DNA of 64,000 bases from Acinetobacter sp. C26M (GTDB taxonomy: Bacteria; Pseudomonadota; Gammaproteobacteria; Pseudomonadales; Moraxellaceae), in the NCBI RefSeq assembly GCF_023702675.1, contig NZ_CP098478.1:1860001-1924000 (forward strand), given 5' to 3'. Positions 1 to 9,503 of this stretch are shown here, in pieces; position 1 is the stretch's first letter; each line of letters opens with the position of its first letter. The position numbers and the translations under genes are program-made. The notes under the pieces are model-generated. The model ran no database searches and was not told where the DNA came from. It worked only from the letters and a program-made list of their open reading frames with translations.

Positions 1-11
1 ACACCCACTGA

Positions 12-1346
<1,335 letters not shown>

Positions 1347-1359
1347 GGTCAATTTATCT

Positions 1360-1476
1360 ATGTTGAATACTTCTGATCATCATTCTTTACAAAAGAGAGA
1401 AACTCTGAAAATTCATAATCATATAGAATTTGCAGATGATCTTCCTTGTAAGAAGGATGTAGGGAATTTTTCATGA
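1360..1476 (+). CDS. Possible 38-residue leader ORF overlapping ftsB
   Basis: An ATG-started frame of 38 codons fills the eno-ftsB gap. Its TGA overlaps the ftsB start codon as ATGA, a layout typical of translational coupling. A weak AAGG lies about 11 bases upstream of its ATG. The predicted peptide is hydrophilic (MLNTSDHHSLQK at the start) with no signal or membrane segment, and I recognise no family. It could be a real leader controlling FtsB dosage, or a chance open frame in a short gap; codon conservation in related genomes would decide. Confidence 0.3.
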   Translation: MLNTSDHHSLQKRETLKIHNHIEFADDLPCKKDVGNFS

Positions 1477-1844
1477 TAGAGATGTTTCGATCGACCTCGA
1501 GTAAATTGATTCTAGTGCTTGTTATCGCTTTGGTGGCAAGCTTACAGTATCAATTTTGGCTAGGTGAGGGTGGTTATTTTCCTCACCAAGCTTTAACTCA
1601 GCAAATTAAGCAGCAGGCAGAAATTAATACTGAACTCAAAGAGCGAAATCGTATTTTAGCGGCTGAAGTTTTTGACTTAAAAAATGGCAGCGAAGCCATT
1701 GAAGAACATGCACGTTTAGATTTAGGTTTGATTAAACCGAATGAAACCTTTGTGCAAATGAGTACCATTAGTACCCATTACAAACCAATTTATATCGATC
1801 CAAACGCAAAAGAAGACACTGCAACCAATGAAAACCCAGACTAA
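1473..1844 (+). CDS. ftsB: Cell division protein FtsB
   Basis: Small bitopic divisome protein that forms the FtsQ-FtsB-FtsL complex and helps activate septal peptidoglycan synthesis. The 123-residue sequence has the expected plan: a short cytoplasmic start, one membrane segment around residues 11-28 (KLILVLVIALVASLQYQFW), then a periplasmic coiled coil rich in Q, E and L, followed by the ARLDLGLIKPNETFV segment typical of the DivIC/FtsB family. The context directly after eno and overlapping ispD by 17 bases is the classical one. A second possible start lies three codons downstream. Expression may be coupled to the short ORF whose stop overlaps this start. Confidence 0.93.
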   Translation: MIEMFRSTSSKLILVLVIALVASLQYQFWLGEGGYFPHQALTQQIKQQAEINTELKERNRILAAEVFDLKNGSEAIEEHARLDLGLIKPNETFVQMSTISTHYKPIYIDPNAKEDTATNENPD

Positions 1845-2532
1845 GCTGTGGGCGGTTGTACCAGCAGCAGGTTCGGGCAGTCGTTTTTCAAAAACTGAAT
1901 TAAAACAATACCAATATATTCAAGATCGTACTGTACTTGAACACACGGTTAATCGACTGAATACCTTGGATTTGGCCGGCTGTGTACTTGCCATTGGTGC
2001 ACAAGATAATTTTGCTAAAACACTTCCTTTTCAGCAAAAAAATAAGCTCCATTTTTGTTTGGGTGGCGCAGAGCGAGTACATTCTGTTTTAAACGCCTTG
2101 ATCTATTTATCTGATATTGCACATGAAGATGATTGGGTATTAGTCCATGACGCTGCACGGCCATGTGTCACAGTAAATTGTCTAACAAGCTTGGTTGAGT
2201 CTGCCCAGCATTCAAATCAAAGTGCAATTTTAGCGATCCCTGTGCGTGATACGCTTAAACATGTCGTAAGCCAAAACCAGATTGAGAAAACTGTAAGCCG
2301 TGAATTTTTGTGGCAGGCACAGACACCACAAATGGCCAAATTGGGCATTCTTAAGAATGCGATTAAAACAGCACTGGCAGAGCAAGTTACAATTACAGAT
2401 GAAGCAAGTGCTTTAGAACATATAAATGAACCTGTGCAAGTGGTGCAAGGGCGTTCAGACAATATCAAGATTACCTATGCAGATGATTTAGAGCTTGCTA
2501 GATTAATTCTGCAATCCCAAAGCCATTCTTAA
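1828..2532 (+). CDS. ispD: 2-C-methyl-D-erythritol 4-phosphate cytidylyltransferase
   Basis: Third enzyme of the MEP isoprenoid pathway: joins CTP and MEP to give CDP-ME. The 234 residues match the family length. The N-terminal nucleotide-binding loop AVVPAAGSGSRF, the following KQY, the VLVHDAARPCV segment and the C-terminal ADDLELA are all family hallmarks. The usual PKQY is replaced by LKQY. The start overlaps the end of ftsB by 17 bases, so translation is probably coupled. ispF is not adjacent, whereas in many proteobacteria it is. No clear terminator was seen after the stop. Confidence 0.95.
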   Translation: MKTQTKLWAVVPAAGSGSRFSKTELKQYQYIQDRTVLEHTVNRLNTLDLAGCVLAIGAQDNFAKTLPFQQKNKLHFCLGGAERVHSVLNALIYLSDIAHEDDWVLVHDAARPCVTVNCLTSLVESAQHSNQSAILAIPVRDTLKHVVSQNQIEKTVSREFLWQAQTPQMAKLGILKNAIKTALAEQVTITDEASALEHINEPVQVVQGRSDNIKITYADDLELARLILQSQSHS

Positions 2533-2679
2533 TTTTCTTTAATTCATGTCTTTTTTTTCGGTTATTGCAAAATAGCCTAAGTAGATTTAGATGAAATTTC
2601 TTATTTTTACACCATTCTAAATGACAAAATTTCTACTATTTGTTAAATTTGAATAACATACTTTATAACGGATCAATAA

Positions 2680-3156
2680 ATGAAAAAATTATTAATAGCG
2701 GGCCTTTTTACTTTTTCTTTAGTTGGCTGCGCAACAACACCTCAACAACCTCAGGATACTGCTCAAGAAACAATTCGCTATTCATCTAGTCCATGTTTTG
2801 GTGCATGCCCGATCTATTCTGTTGAGATTACACCTGAAGGTGCTGTCCATTTTGATGGCAAACAGTACACAAAGGTGACAGGTACTCAAGATTTAACAGT
2901 TGATCCTTCTGTTTATAAGAAATTGCAACAAGAGTTGAAAACCTATCGTCCTGCAACGGGTGCAAATGTAAAAACAACGGGTTGTCAAGAAACAGCAACA
3001 GACCAACCAAGTGCTTATTTCTCTTGGAAAAAACCTGATGGTACTGTAACAAAACTCAGCCATTACACAGGTTGTATTTCACCAGCAAATACGGAGTTGA
3101 ATAAAGTAATTGATAAACTACCAAAATTGATTGGTATTGAAGATCTCGTTCGTTAA
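2680..3156 (+). CDS. DUF6438-type lipoprotein
   Basis: Predicted outer- or inner-membrane lipoprotein of 158 residues. The N-terminus is a lipoprotein signal with lipobox LVGC (Cys at residue 17). The mature part contains CFGACPIYSVEI and a GAVHFDGKQY...VTGTQDL pattern that I associate with DUF6438, a domain of unknown function. Two further cysteines lie in TTGCQE and YTGCIS. It stands alone between ispD and the toxin-antitoxin-like pair, with its own AT-rich upstream region. Function is unknown; the family assignment is from memory and moderately sure. Confidence 0.75.
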   Translation: MKKLLIAGLFTFSLVGCATTPQQPQDTAQETIRYSSSPCFGACPIYSVEITPEGAVHFDGKQYTKVTGTQDLTVDPSVYKKLQQELKTYRPATGANVKTTGCQETATDQPSAYFSWKKPDGTVTKLSHYTGCISPANTELNKVIDKLPKLIGIEDLVR

Positions 3157-3183
3157 ATGCATTGCTGCAAAAATAGACAAAAT

Positions 3184-3197
3184 TAGCATTTATGCTA
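3184..3197. promoter_or_regulatory. Candidate operator palindrome before toxin-antitoxin-like pair
   Basis: TAGCAT-TT-ATGCTA is a perfect 6-bp dyad with a 2-base centre, overlapping the presumed promoter (a TATAGGTAT stretch follows) 38 bases before the small upstream gene. Self-repression through such a site is usual for toxin-antitoxin modules; binding by the product here is inferred. Confidence 0.4.
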
Positions 3198-3234
3198 GTA
3201 TAGGTATAAGCGCAATCTGGTGGAGGAGTCTGTT

Positions 3235-3489
3235 ATGACAGCTTTTACAATCATGAAAATGAGTACGCAAGAGGAAAGTCTTCTTCCTAAGCTTGCTGTA
3301 GAAGCATTCCGTAATGCGTTTAAAGAGGCAAGTGAATCCTCTACGGTGGTATATGCCAAAGGTCATCAACTGTTAAAGCAGCATCCAACTGGTGAAACCG
3401 AAGTGATCAAGGATATATCAGGTGCTTATACCGCTATTGAAGCATCGCGTGTTCTATTGAAACGTAAGAAAAAGCAGGCTGTTGTATAA
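3235..3489 (+). CDS. Small protein, putative antitoxin partner of zeta-like toxin
   Basis: 84-residue soluble protein (MTAFTIMKMSTQEESLLPK at the start), basic at the C-terminus (LLKRKKKQ). No named domain is recognised. A GTG start at 3220 is also open, but ATG 3235 has the strong ribosome site GGAGGAG at 3222-3228 with ideal spacing, so it is chosen. It sits immediately upstream of, and almost overlapping, a zeta-toxin-like gene; a small gene in front of a zeta kinase is the usual antitoxin position. The antitoxin role is therefore by context only. Confidence 0.6.
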   Translation: MTAFTIMKMSTQEESLLPKLAVEAFRNAFKEASESSTVVYAKGHQLLKQHPTGETEVIKDISGAYTAIEASRVLLKRKKKQAVV

Positions 3490-3493
3490 GTTA

Positions 3494-4245
3494 ATGCGAC
3501 AGTCTACGCCCAGAGTACGCATGTTTGCAGGTCCAAACGGTTCTGGTAAAAGTACGATTAAAGAATATTTATTGCCCCGACATATTGGGGCATATTTAAA
3601 TGCAGATGAACTCGAAAAAACCTTAAATCAAACTCATACTTTGGACTTAAAGATTTATCATGAGTCTTTAGATGCCCTAAAGTTGATTACTTTTTTAAAA
3701 ACCAAAAAGAAAAACGTAATCAAAAAATCTGTAATTTATTAAGCCAAGAACCTAAATTGCTCGGTGAGCATCATATTCTTTTTGCTATTCACGATATTGA
3801 TTCATATCTTGCTGCCAGAATCATCGATTTTATCCGTTTAGAGTTTCTAAGTTTAAAAATTAGTTTTACCTTTGAAACTGTCATGTCACATATCAGCAAA
3901 GTTGAGTTCCTGAGAATGGCTCAGGAGCAAGGGTTTAAAACTTATCTGTATTATGTTTCAACGATTGACCCTGAAATCAATATTGCGCGAGTACGGTATC
4001 GGGTAAGTACAGGTGGACATGCTGTACCAGAACCCAAAATTCGTGATCGTTATTACCGCAGCATGAACTTACTGATGCAAGCCATTGAGATGAGCGATCG
4101 AGCTTTTATATTTGATAATTCTTCGAATGGTGAAAAAGCAGCTTTTTTAGCGGAGGTTGAACAGGCAAATCGACTAAGAATCAATCCTATCGTGACCGTA
4201 TTTCCTGTTTGGTTTGCAGAAAGAGTACTTTCTGAGTTCGAATAG
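3494..4245 (+). pseudogene. Zeta-toxin-like P-loop kinase, split by a -1 frameshift
   Basis: The first part (3494-3742) carries Walker A FAGPNGSGKST and a NADELE segment typical of zeta toxins, which phosphorylate UDP-N-acetylglucosamine or related substrates. The second part continues in the -1 frame (open through 4245) with SYLAARIIDFIR, FTFETVMSH, RVRYRVSTGGH, RDRYYRSMNLL and FIFDNSSNG, all typical of the same family. Read across the shift the protein would be about 250 residues, a normal size. The shift falls in an A/T-rich stretch; 3691-3697 reads T TTT TTA in the upstream frame, a canonical -1 slippery heptamer, but no strong downstream hairpin is seen. A frameshift mutation is the simplest reading; programmed slippage or a sequencing error are alternatives. 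A TTG at 3482 is another possible start. Confidence 0.75.
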
Positions 4246-4392
4246 TTGGTCTATTTAAGAAATACGATGCTTATTCATAGCTTGTTTTTATGCTCCAGCT
4301 TAAAATTAAGTGACTTAATTTTAGAAAGTATTTACTAATTTATGTCATTTTTTCGTAAAAAGAAGCGATTAAGCATTAAAATTAGAATCACT

Positions 4393-4409
4393 TATTATTT
4401 AAAATAATA
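4393..4409. promoter_or_regulatory. AT-rich palindrome upstream of sulfur module
   Basis: TATTATTT-A-AAATAATA is a perfect 8-bp dyad about 35 bases before the first YeeE/YedE gene. In related persulfide operons the ArsR-type repressor BigR binds an AT-rich palindrome at this place. No BigR gene is present here, so a regulator would have to act from elsewhere. Chance palindromes are common in such AT-rich DNA. Confidence 0.3.
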
Positions 4410-4443
4410 TATTATAAAAATATATATTGTTTGTGAGAGAAAT

Positions 4444-4869
4444 ATGACTAGCATTATTCTAGCTTTGATTGGTGGTGCACTGATTGGATTTGCTGCAGCT
4501 GGCTATCTGTATGTTAATGGACGTATTGCTGGTGTGAGTGGATTGATTGCACAACTATTACAGCCCAAAATTTTTTTCAAAAGTTCAGCTTTTTGGTTTC
4601 TTTTAGGTCTAATCATTACACCTTTCATTTATCAAATTTTTGTACAACCTGAAATTATAATGCAGTCATCACCATTGACTTTGATCATTGCTGGGCTATT
4701 AGTAGGATTTGGGACACGTTTAGGTTCGGGTTGTACTAGTGGACATGGGATCTGCGGAATCAGCCGTTTATCGCTACGTTCTATGGTTGCCACAATCACA
4801 TTTATGTTCGCTGGCTTTGTGACAGTATATGTAATACGTCATCTTCTAGTTCTAGGGGCGGCATCATGA
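4444..4869 (+). CDS. YeeE/YedE-family sulfur transporter, first half
   Basis: Integral membrane protein of 141 residues with about four hydrophobic segments. The motif GSGCTSGHGICGISRLSLRS near residues 96-115 is the cysteine signature of the YeeE/YedE (DUF395, TsuA-like) family, which moves thiosulfate or other sulfur species across the inner membrane. The next gene, overlapping by 4 bases (ATGA), encodes the matching second half; this split two-gene form is common. Together with the downstream metallo-beta-lactamase this forms a sulfide/persulfide detoxification operon. The substrate is inferred. Confidence 0.85.
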   Translation: MTSIILALIGGALIGFAAAGYLYVNGRIAGVSGLIAQLLQPKIFFKSSAFWFLLGLIITPFIYQIFVQPEIIMQSSPLTLIIAGLLVGFGTRLGSGCTSGHGICGISRLSLRSMVATITFMFAGFVTVYVIRHLLVLGAAS

Positions 4870-5276
4870 AAAATTTATTTGCATTTATCTTTGGCAGTAT
4901 ATTTGCATTGGGTTTATTGGTTTCAGGAATGTCAAATCCAGAAAAAGTATTAAGCTTTCTAGATGTTTTTGGCGCATGGGACATTAGTTTGATGTTTGTA
5001 ATGGTTGGTGCAATCGCGATTGCATTTATTCCATTTCAGAAAGCCTTACGCAATCCGAAAACATTATCAGGAGAGCCGATTGCTTTACCAAACAATAATC
5101 AAATTGATAAGAAGTTGATTACAGGTGCGATATTATTTGGTGTTGGTTGGGGAATTGCAGGCATTTGCCCAGCACCCGCATTGACTTTGATCGGACTAGG
5201 CTATTTTGAGGTTTGGTATTTTATAGCAGCAATGCTGCTCGGCATGTTGATTCATCGTGTTTGGGCCAAACAGTAG
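4866..5276 (+). CDS. YeeE/YedE-family sulfur transporter, second half
   Basis: 136-residue membrane protein, about four hydrophobic stretches, with FGVGWGIAGICPAPALT as the conserved second-half cysteine motif of split YeeE/YedE transporters. It starts inside the stop of the preceding half-transporter (4-base overlap), so the two are very likely made together and act as one complex. An AGGAG inside its last codons serves the next gene. Like its partner it is thought to pass sulfur compounds for oxidation or export. Confidence 0.85.
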   Translation: MKNLFAFIFGSIFALGLLVSGMSNPEKVLSFLDVFGAWDISLMFVMVGAIAIAFIPFQKALRNPKTLSGEPIALPNNNQIDKKLITGAILFGVGWGIAGICPAPALTLIGLGYFEVWYFIAAMLLGMLIHRVWAKQ

Positions 5277-5286
5277 GAGAAGTGTA

Positions 5287-6162
5287 GTGCAACAGCCAAT
5301 CATCAAAGCTTTCTTCGACGAAAACAGCAATACCTTTAGCTATGTCGTGCATGATCCTGAAACAAAGCATTGTGCCGTTATCGACAGTGTGTTGGATTAT
5401 GATGCTGCTTCGGCTTCAACATCCACACAGCATGCAGATGAGATCATTGCCTACATTGAATCTCAAGCATTCATGGTTGAATGGATACTTGAAACCCATG
5501 TTCATGCAGATCATTTAACGGCATCACAATATTTGAAATCCAAGCTTGGTGGCAAAATTGCCATCAGCGAGAAAATTTCGATTGTTCAGGAAACCTTTAG
5601 TGCAATCTATCATCTGGATATGAAGTATTTTAATACACATCAAGTGTTTGATTATCTATTTAAGGACAATGAAAATTTTCGTATCGGCAACCTAGAGGCA
5701 TATAACATACCAACACCAGGACATACGCCAGCGTGCTTAAGTTATGTGATTGGTGATGTTGTTTTTATTGGTGATACCTTATTTATGCCAGATTATGGAA
5801 CGGCGCGTTGTGATTTCCCCAAAGGCAGTGCGAATATCTTATTTGACTCCGTGCAAAAGCTGTATCAGCTAGCAGAACATACACGCGTATTTTTATGTCA
5901 CGACTATAAACCAGAAGGTCGTGATACATATATTTATGAAACAGATATTCGAGCACAGAAACAAAGCAATATTCACTTAAATGCAAAAACGCTCAAGCAT
6001 GATTTTGTACAAATGCGCGAAGCACGTGATGTGACTTTATCGATGCCTAAGCTTATTCTACCTGCCATTCAAATCAATATGGATGCAGGTCGATTGCCAG
6101 AACCTGAGTCTAATGGAATCCGCTACTTAAAGTTACCTCTGAATTACTTTAATCAACCATAA
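5287..6162 (+). CDS. Blh-like metallo-beta-lactamase fold hydrolase, probable persulfide dioxygenase
   Basis: Cytosolic MBL-fold protein of 291 residues. The metal-binding THVHADHLTAS lies near residues 67-77; HTPACLSY, GDTLFMPDYGTARCDFPKG and LCHDYKPEG supply the remaining ligands and are very close to the Blh/ETHE1-type persulfide (sulfur) dioxygenases that oxidise glutathione persulfide to sulfite. GTG 5287 is chosen because AGGAG at 5275-5279 has 7-base spacing; the in-frame start at 5257 would lie inside the preceding gene. Third gene of the sulfur operon. Some relatives are fused to a rhodanese domain; this one is not. Confidence 0.85.
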   Translation: MQQPIIKAFFDENSNTFSYVVHDPETKHCAVIDSVLDYDAASASTSTQHADEIIAYIESQAFMVEWILETHVHADHLTASQYLKSKLGGKIAISEKISIVQETFSAIYHLDMKYFNTHQVFDYLFKDNENFRIGNLEAYNIPTPGHTPACLSYVIGDVVFIGDTLFMPDYGTARCDFPKGSANILFDSVQKLYQLAEHTRVFLCHDYKPEGRDTYIYETDIRAQKQSNIHLNAKTLKHDFVQMREARDVTLSMPKLILPAIQINMDAGRLPEPESNGIRYLKLPLNYFNQP

Positions 6163-6248
6163 AATACCTAATTGCTCAAACGGATTTGAGCGATGCTTTT
6201 CATGCACATTAAGAATGAAAAATGAAGCTTAGGTTTTATTTGAACATT

Positions 6249-6276
6249 CAATTGTTATGTTATAACATAACAATTG
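6249..6276. promoter_or_regulatory. Perfect 28-bp palindrome, Zur box
   Basis: A perfect palindrome with core GTTATGTTATAACATAAC (6254-6271), flanked by CAATT and AATTG. The core is very close to the Zur (zinc uptake regulator) consensus with ATGTTATA-type half sites. It lies 17 bases before the GTG start of the TonB receptor gene, so occupied repressor would block transcription when zinc is plentiful. This is seen directly; Zur binding is inferred from resemblance. Confidence 0.8.
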
Positions 6277-6293
6277 AAAATAAGGAGTTCAAT

Positions 6294-8624
6294 GTGCGTT
6301 ACAAAGCCCTGGCAATAGCCATTCTATTTATTCATCATCAAGCATCTGCAAATGAGCAGGATAGGCCTGTCATTTTGCCAAATATTAGTTTAAAAGCAGA
6401 AACTGATCTTTCAATCGGGAACAATATCGTTGTAGAGAATCGCAATGCTCAAAATCAAACTTTAGGAGATGCACTTAAGCAGGTGTCAGGCGTGCAAAGT
6501 AGTGCCTTTGGTCCGAACTCTGGCGCACCCATCATCCGCAGCTTAAGTGGTAATCGAGTACAAATTCTGGAGGATGGACTCTCTGCTTATGGCATGAATG
6601 CAATCAGTGGTAATATTACAATTCCTTTTGATCCTTTATTTAACCATTCTATTCTTGTCAATAAATCTTCGGATAGTGTGCGATACGGTGGAAATGCAAT
6701 TGGTGGCAGTGTAAATGTAGAGAATGACTTGATTAGCAAAGAAATGCCCAAGAAAGATCATAATTTAGAGCTTGCTGTGCGAAAAGGTTGGAATAATGCA
6801 GATGCGCATGGTTTTAAACTGAATTTAAATAATCAAAGCAACTTTTCAACCAACTTCTTATTTTCAAAACAAGACATTTCTTCTTATAAAATTCCGGGAT
6901 ATAGTAAAGCCGGACTGTGTAATAGTGCAGTTTTCCCCGTAACGGGTGGTGTAAATCCAGCATTGGCAGATGCTTGTCAAAAAGATACGCGCATAGAGCG
7001 GATTTATAATACTGCTTCACAAAAATATATTGACCAGTTTATGACTGAAAATCCAGATTGGGCAGATGGGAAGTTTTCATTTTATACCGATAAACCCTCA
7101 TCAGTTTGGAGTGGTAAGACTTATATCAATCCAGTAAATCCTGAATATATTGCTGATACACCCAAGATTAAAGAAAATAGAATTAATAACGATGTGACAC
7201 CAAATTACAATCAAAAGCTAGGCAATAGCTATTTGGAAAATCAGCATTATGCGATCGGCAGTACTTATTTTCTGGAAAATGGCTATATTGGCTTGAGCGC
7301 AGATTCTCAGAAAAATGCATACGGTGTACCGGGCTTTTCTTTAGAAAATAAGTCGTTTCAATCGTCTTATGATGATGGTCTACCTGTAGGAATAAAGACG
7401 GATCAACGCAAATATACATTGGATAGTCAATATAATTTTGATACACCATTTTTGAAGGGAATCGATTTTAAAGCGAATCAAGTGATCAATCGTTCAGGTG
7501 AGTATTTTGGTACGCAACTTGCGAATGATTACCGCTTTGATACCAAACAAGCTGAGATACTCTTCAGGCATCAACCTTTGCCGTACTTAAATGGTTTACT
7601 TGGACTGAGTCAGAGTAATCGAAGCATCGAAGGACAGGGCAAGTTACGCTATCTTCCTAATGTAAAAACCAAAACACAAGCGATTTTTATCCAAGAAAAA
7701 ATTGACCTAAATCGTGTGTCTTTCGATGCAGGCTATCGTCAAGAAAGTATTGATCACACAATCAAAGACAGTGACTTCAAAGTATCTCGCAACTCACCGA
7801 ATAGCAAGTTGCAAGATACCAATTTCGATTTAGAAAGCTATAGCTTCGGTTCATATCTTAGAATGAATGACTATCTAGGTATGAAACTTAGATATGCGGT
7901 ATCGAAACGTGCACCAGAGCTGAATGAGCTTTATGCGAGTGGCAACCATTATTCAATTATGATTAATGAGCAAGGTAATCAAAAGTTAGAGCCTGAAACA
8001 TCTAAAAATACAGAGCTGACTGGTTTATTCAATTATCAAGATTTTAATCTTGAAGCCACTGTATATAAGATGAAATTTGAAAATTATCTCTATCTCACTC
8101 ATTCTGGAATGCAAACAGCGAATCGCTTACCACTCAAATACTGGACTCAAACAGATACTGAAATTACAGGTTTTGAAGTTGACCTCAAACAGAAAATTAA
8201 TACGCAGCAATTTGGCACGTTTACGCTTGGCGCATTTGCTGATTTTGTGAAGAATAAAAATATCAATCCGAGTTCATCAAGTTTGCATAATGATGGCAAT
8301 TATTTACCGAACATGCCAACAAGCCGTTATGGTGCAAGCGTAGAGTGGAGTAACAGAGATTGGGCTGCACGCCTATCAAGTATTTATTATGATAAACCTA
8401 AATATTTAGGGAAGAATGTTTCGGAGGAAAAGCCTTTACCAGCATTCAATATGGTCGATATGCAGATCAGTAAGCATCTAAAATTCAAGAATTCTGATAT
8501 TGACGTGTTCCTAAATGGCTCAAATCTGCTGAATGAGGAAGCGAGACCGCATAATTCTCCTTTGAAATATATTGCACCATTGCCAGGGCGAGGTTTTCAA
8601 GTTGGGATTAATATGAAGATCTAG
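6294..8624 (+). CDS. TonB-dependent receptor, ZnuD-like (zinc)
   Basis: Outer-membrane gated barrel for energised uptake, 776 residues. The N-terminus from GTG 6294 is a clean signal peptide (RYKALAIAILFIHHQASA). The plug domain contains LGDALKQVSGVQSSAFGPNS, IIRSLSGNRVQILEDG and RYGGNAIGGSVNVEN, typical of the ZnuD group; the rest is a beta-barrel ending in VGINMKI. The GTG start is preferred over the longer open frame from 6222: AAGGAG at 6282-6287 gives perfect spacing, and the longer start would place the Zur-like palindrome inside the gene and spoil the signal peptide. Zinc specificity is inferred from the palindrome and family; a haem role is the main alternative. Confidence 0.88.
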   Translation: MRYKALAIAILFIHHQASANEQDRPVILPNISLKAETDLSIGNNIVVENRNAQNQTLGDALKQVSGVQSSAFGPNSGAPIIRSLSGNRVQILEDGLSAYGMNAISGNITIPFDPLFNHSILVNKSSDSVRYGGNAIGGSVNVENDLISKEMPKKDHNLELAVRKGWNNADAHGFKLNLNNQSNFSTNFLFSKQDISSYKIPGYSKAGLCNSAVFPVTGGVNPALADACQKDTRIERIYNTASQKYIDQFMTENPDWADGKFSFYTDKPSSVWSGKTYINPVNPEYIADTPKIKENRINNDVTPNYNQKLGNSYLENQHYAIGSTYFLENGYIGLSADSQKNAYGVPGFSLENKSFQSSYDDGLPVGIKTDQRKYTLDSQYNFDTPFLKGIDFKANQVINRSGEYFGTQLANDYRFDTKQAEILFRHQPLPYLNGLLGLSQSNRSIEGQGKLRYLPNVKTKTQAIFIQEKIDLNRVSFDAGYRQESIDHTIKDSDFKVSRNSPNSKLQDTNFDLESYSFGSYLRMNDYLGMKLRYAVSKRAPELNELYASGNHYSIMINEQGNQKLEPETSKNTELTGLFNYQDFNLEATVYKMKFENYLYLTHSGMQTANRLPLKYWTQTDTEITGFEVDLKQKINTQQFGTFTLGAFADFVKNKNINPSSSSLHNDGNYLPNMPTSRYGASVEWSNRDWAARLSSIYYDKPKYLGKNVSEEKPLPAFNMVDMQISKHLKFKNSDIDVFLNGSNLLNEEARPHNSPLKYIAPLPGRGFQVGINMKI

Positions 8625-8692
8625 TTTTATCAATCTTATTTAAAATTACCCACTGGAAGTAATGCTCAATAAGCGCTTTCAGTGGTTGCCAC

Positions 8693-9187
8693 TTAAAACG
8701 ATTGATTTAAATTCTTTAATGAATTTTTGACGATTAAATCATGCACCAAGGAGACAGGAAGCATGTAAATCTTTCCAAAAAGATTGTAAGTGATCACACT
8801 GGTTGTGACAGTTAACTCATTCTTTAATTCATCATGTTCTTGAAGTTGTAATGCGACCAATACGCTGAGATGTTTATCTGTAGATTGTAAATATAATTCC
8901 TTGTCCGTAATTTTCACCACATCAAAAAAATCCAACTTTTCATTGATCTGAACATTTTCAGGTTTAACCGAATCAAAGCCTTTGATCGGTTGCACACCTC
9001 CTAACTTTAAACTTAAAAAATCTCTGATCTTAAAGGCCATGCGTAACCAAAAGGGTGGATGTCCTGTCATTAAATTATAAACTTGTATCACTGTTAGGTT
9101 CTTATCGATGTATTGATGTGCTTCATGTAGGTAGTTAAGCGCTGCTAATGGAGCAACCAAAGGATGAAGGTCATTCTGATGTTCCAT
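8693..9187 (-). CDS. DUF2867-domain protein
   Basis: Soluble protein of 164 residues. LTVIQVYNLMTGHPPFWLRMAF and the following KIRDFLSLKLGG match what I remember of the DUF2867 domain, whose function is unknown. No signal peptide or membrane segment. It is convergent with the TonB receptor gene and divergent from the flavin-dependent monooxygenase, with its own upstream region. The family call is by pattern and moderately sure. Confidence 0.65.
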   Translation of the reverse strand: MEHQNDLHPLVAPLAALNYLHEAHQYIDKNLTVIQVYNLMTGHPPFWLRMAFKIRDFLSLKLGGVQPIKGFDSVKPENVQINEKLDFFDVVKITDKELYLQSTDKHLSVLVALQLQEHDELKNELTVTTSVITYNLFGKIYMLPVSLVHDLIVKNSLKNLNQSF

Positions 9188-9503
9188 TGTGCTTATTCCT
9201 AGATTTTATAGATATATGAAATATATAGTAATTTATAGATGAATTTCTGGATATTTGTCAATCACATTAACTGACGATTATTTTGAATTTGATTTGATAT
9301 TCTAATGAAAAATGGATTTTATAATTGATATTTATTTTGCTAAGCTAAGTTATATTTCACATAATTTATAGAAAATTTAACTACAGCAGGGCTGATTTTA
9401 TAACATAGAGAAATAAGTCCTTACTTTGATAAAACTGGCTTTTTCGGGAAGTAGATTTTGCCATTCCAAATTTTTAACGATTTATATTAAAAAGGAAAAA
9501 AAC
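9188..9503. other. Divergent AT-rich intergenic region
   Basis: Separates the DUF2867 gene (reading left) from the flavin monooxygenase gene (reading right). It must hold both promoters, but no operator, repeat or coding remnant stood out; the only open frames are a few codons long. Confidence 0.5.

Noticed and set aside
6222..6293. Upstream start of the TonB receptor
   Set aside because: It would include the Zur-like palindrome in the coding sequence, has no ribosome site, and destroys the signal peptide.
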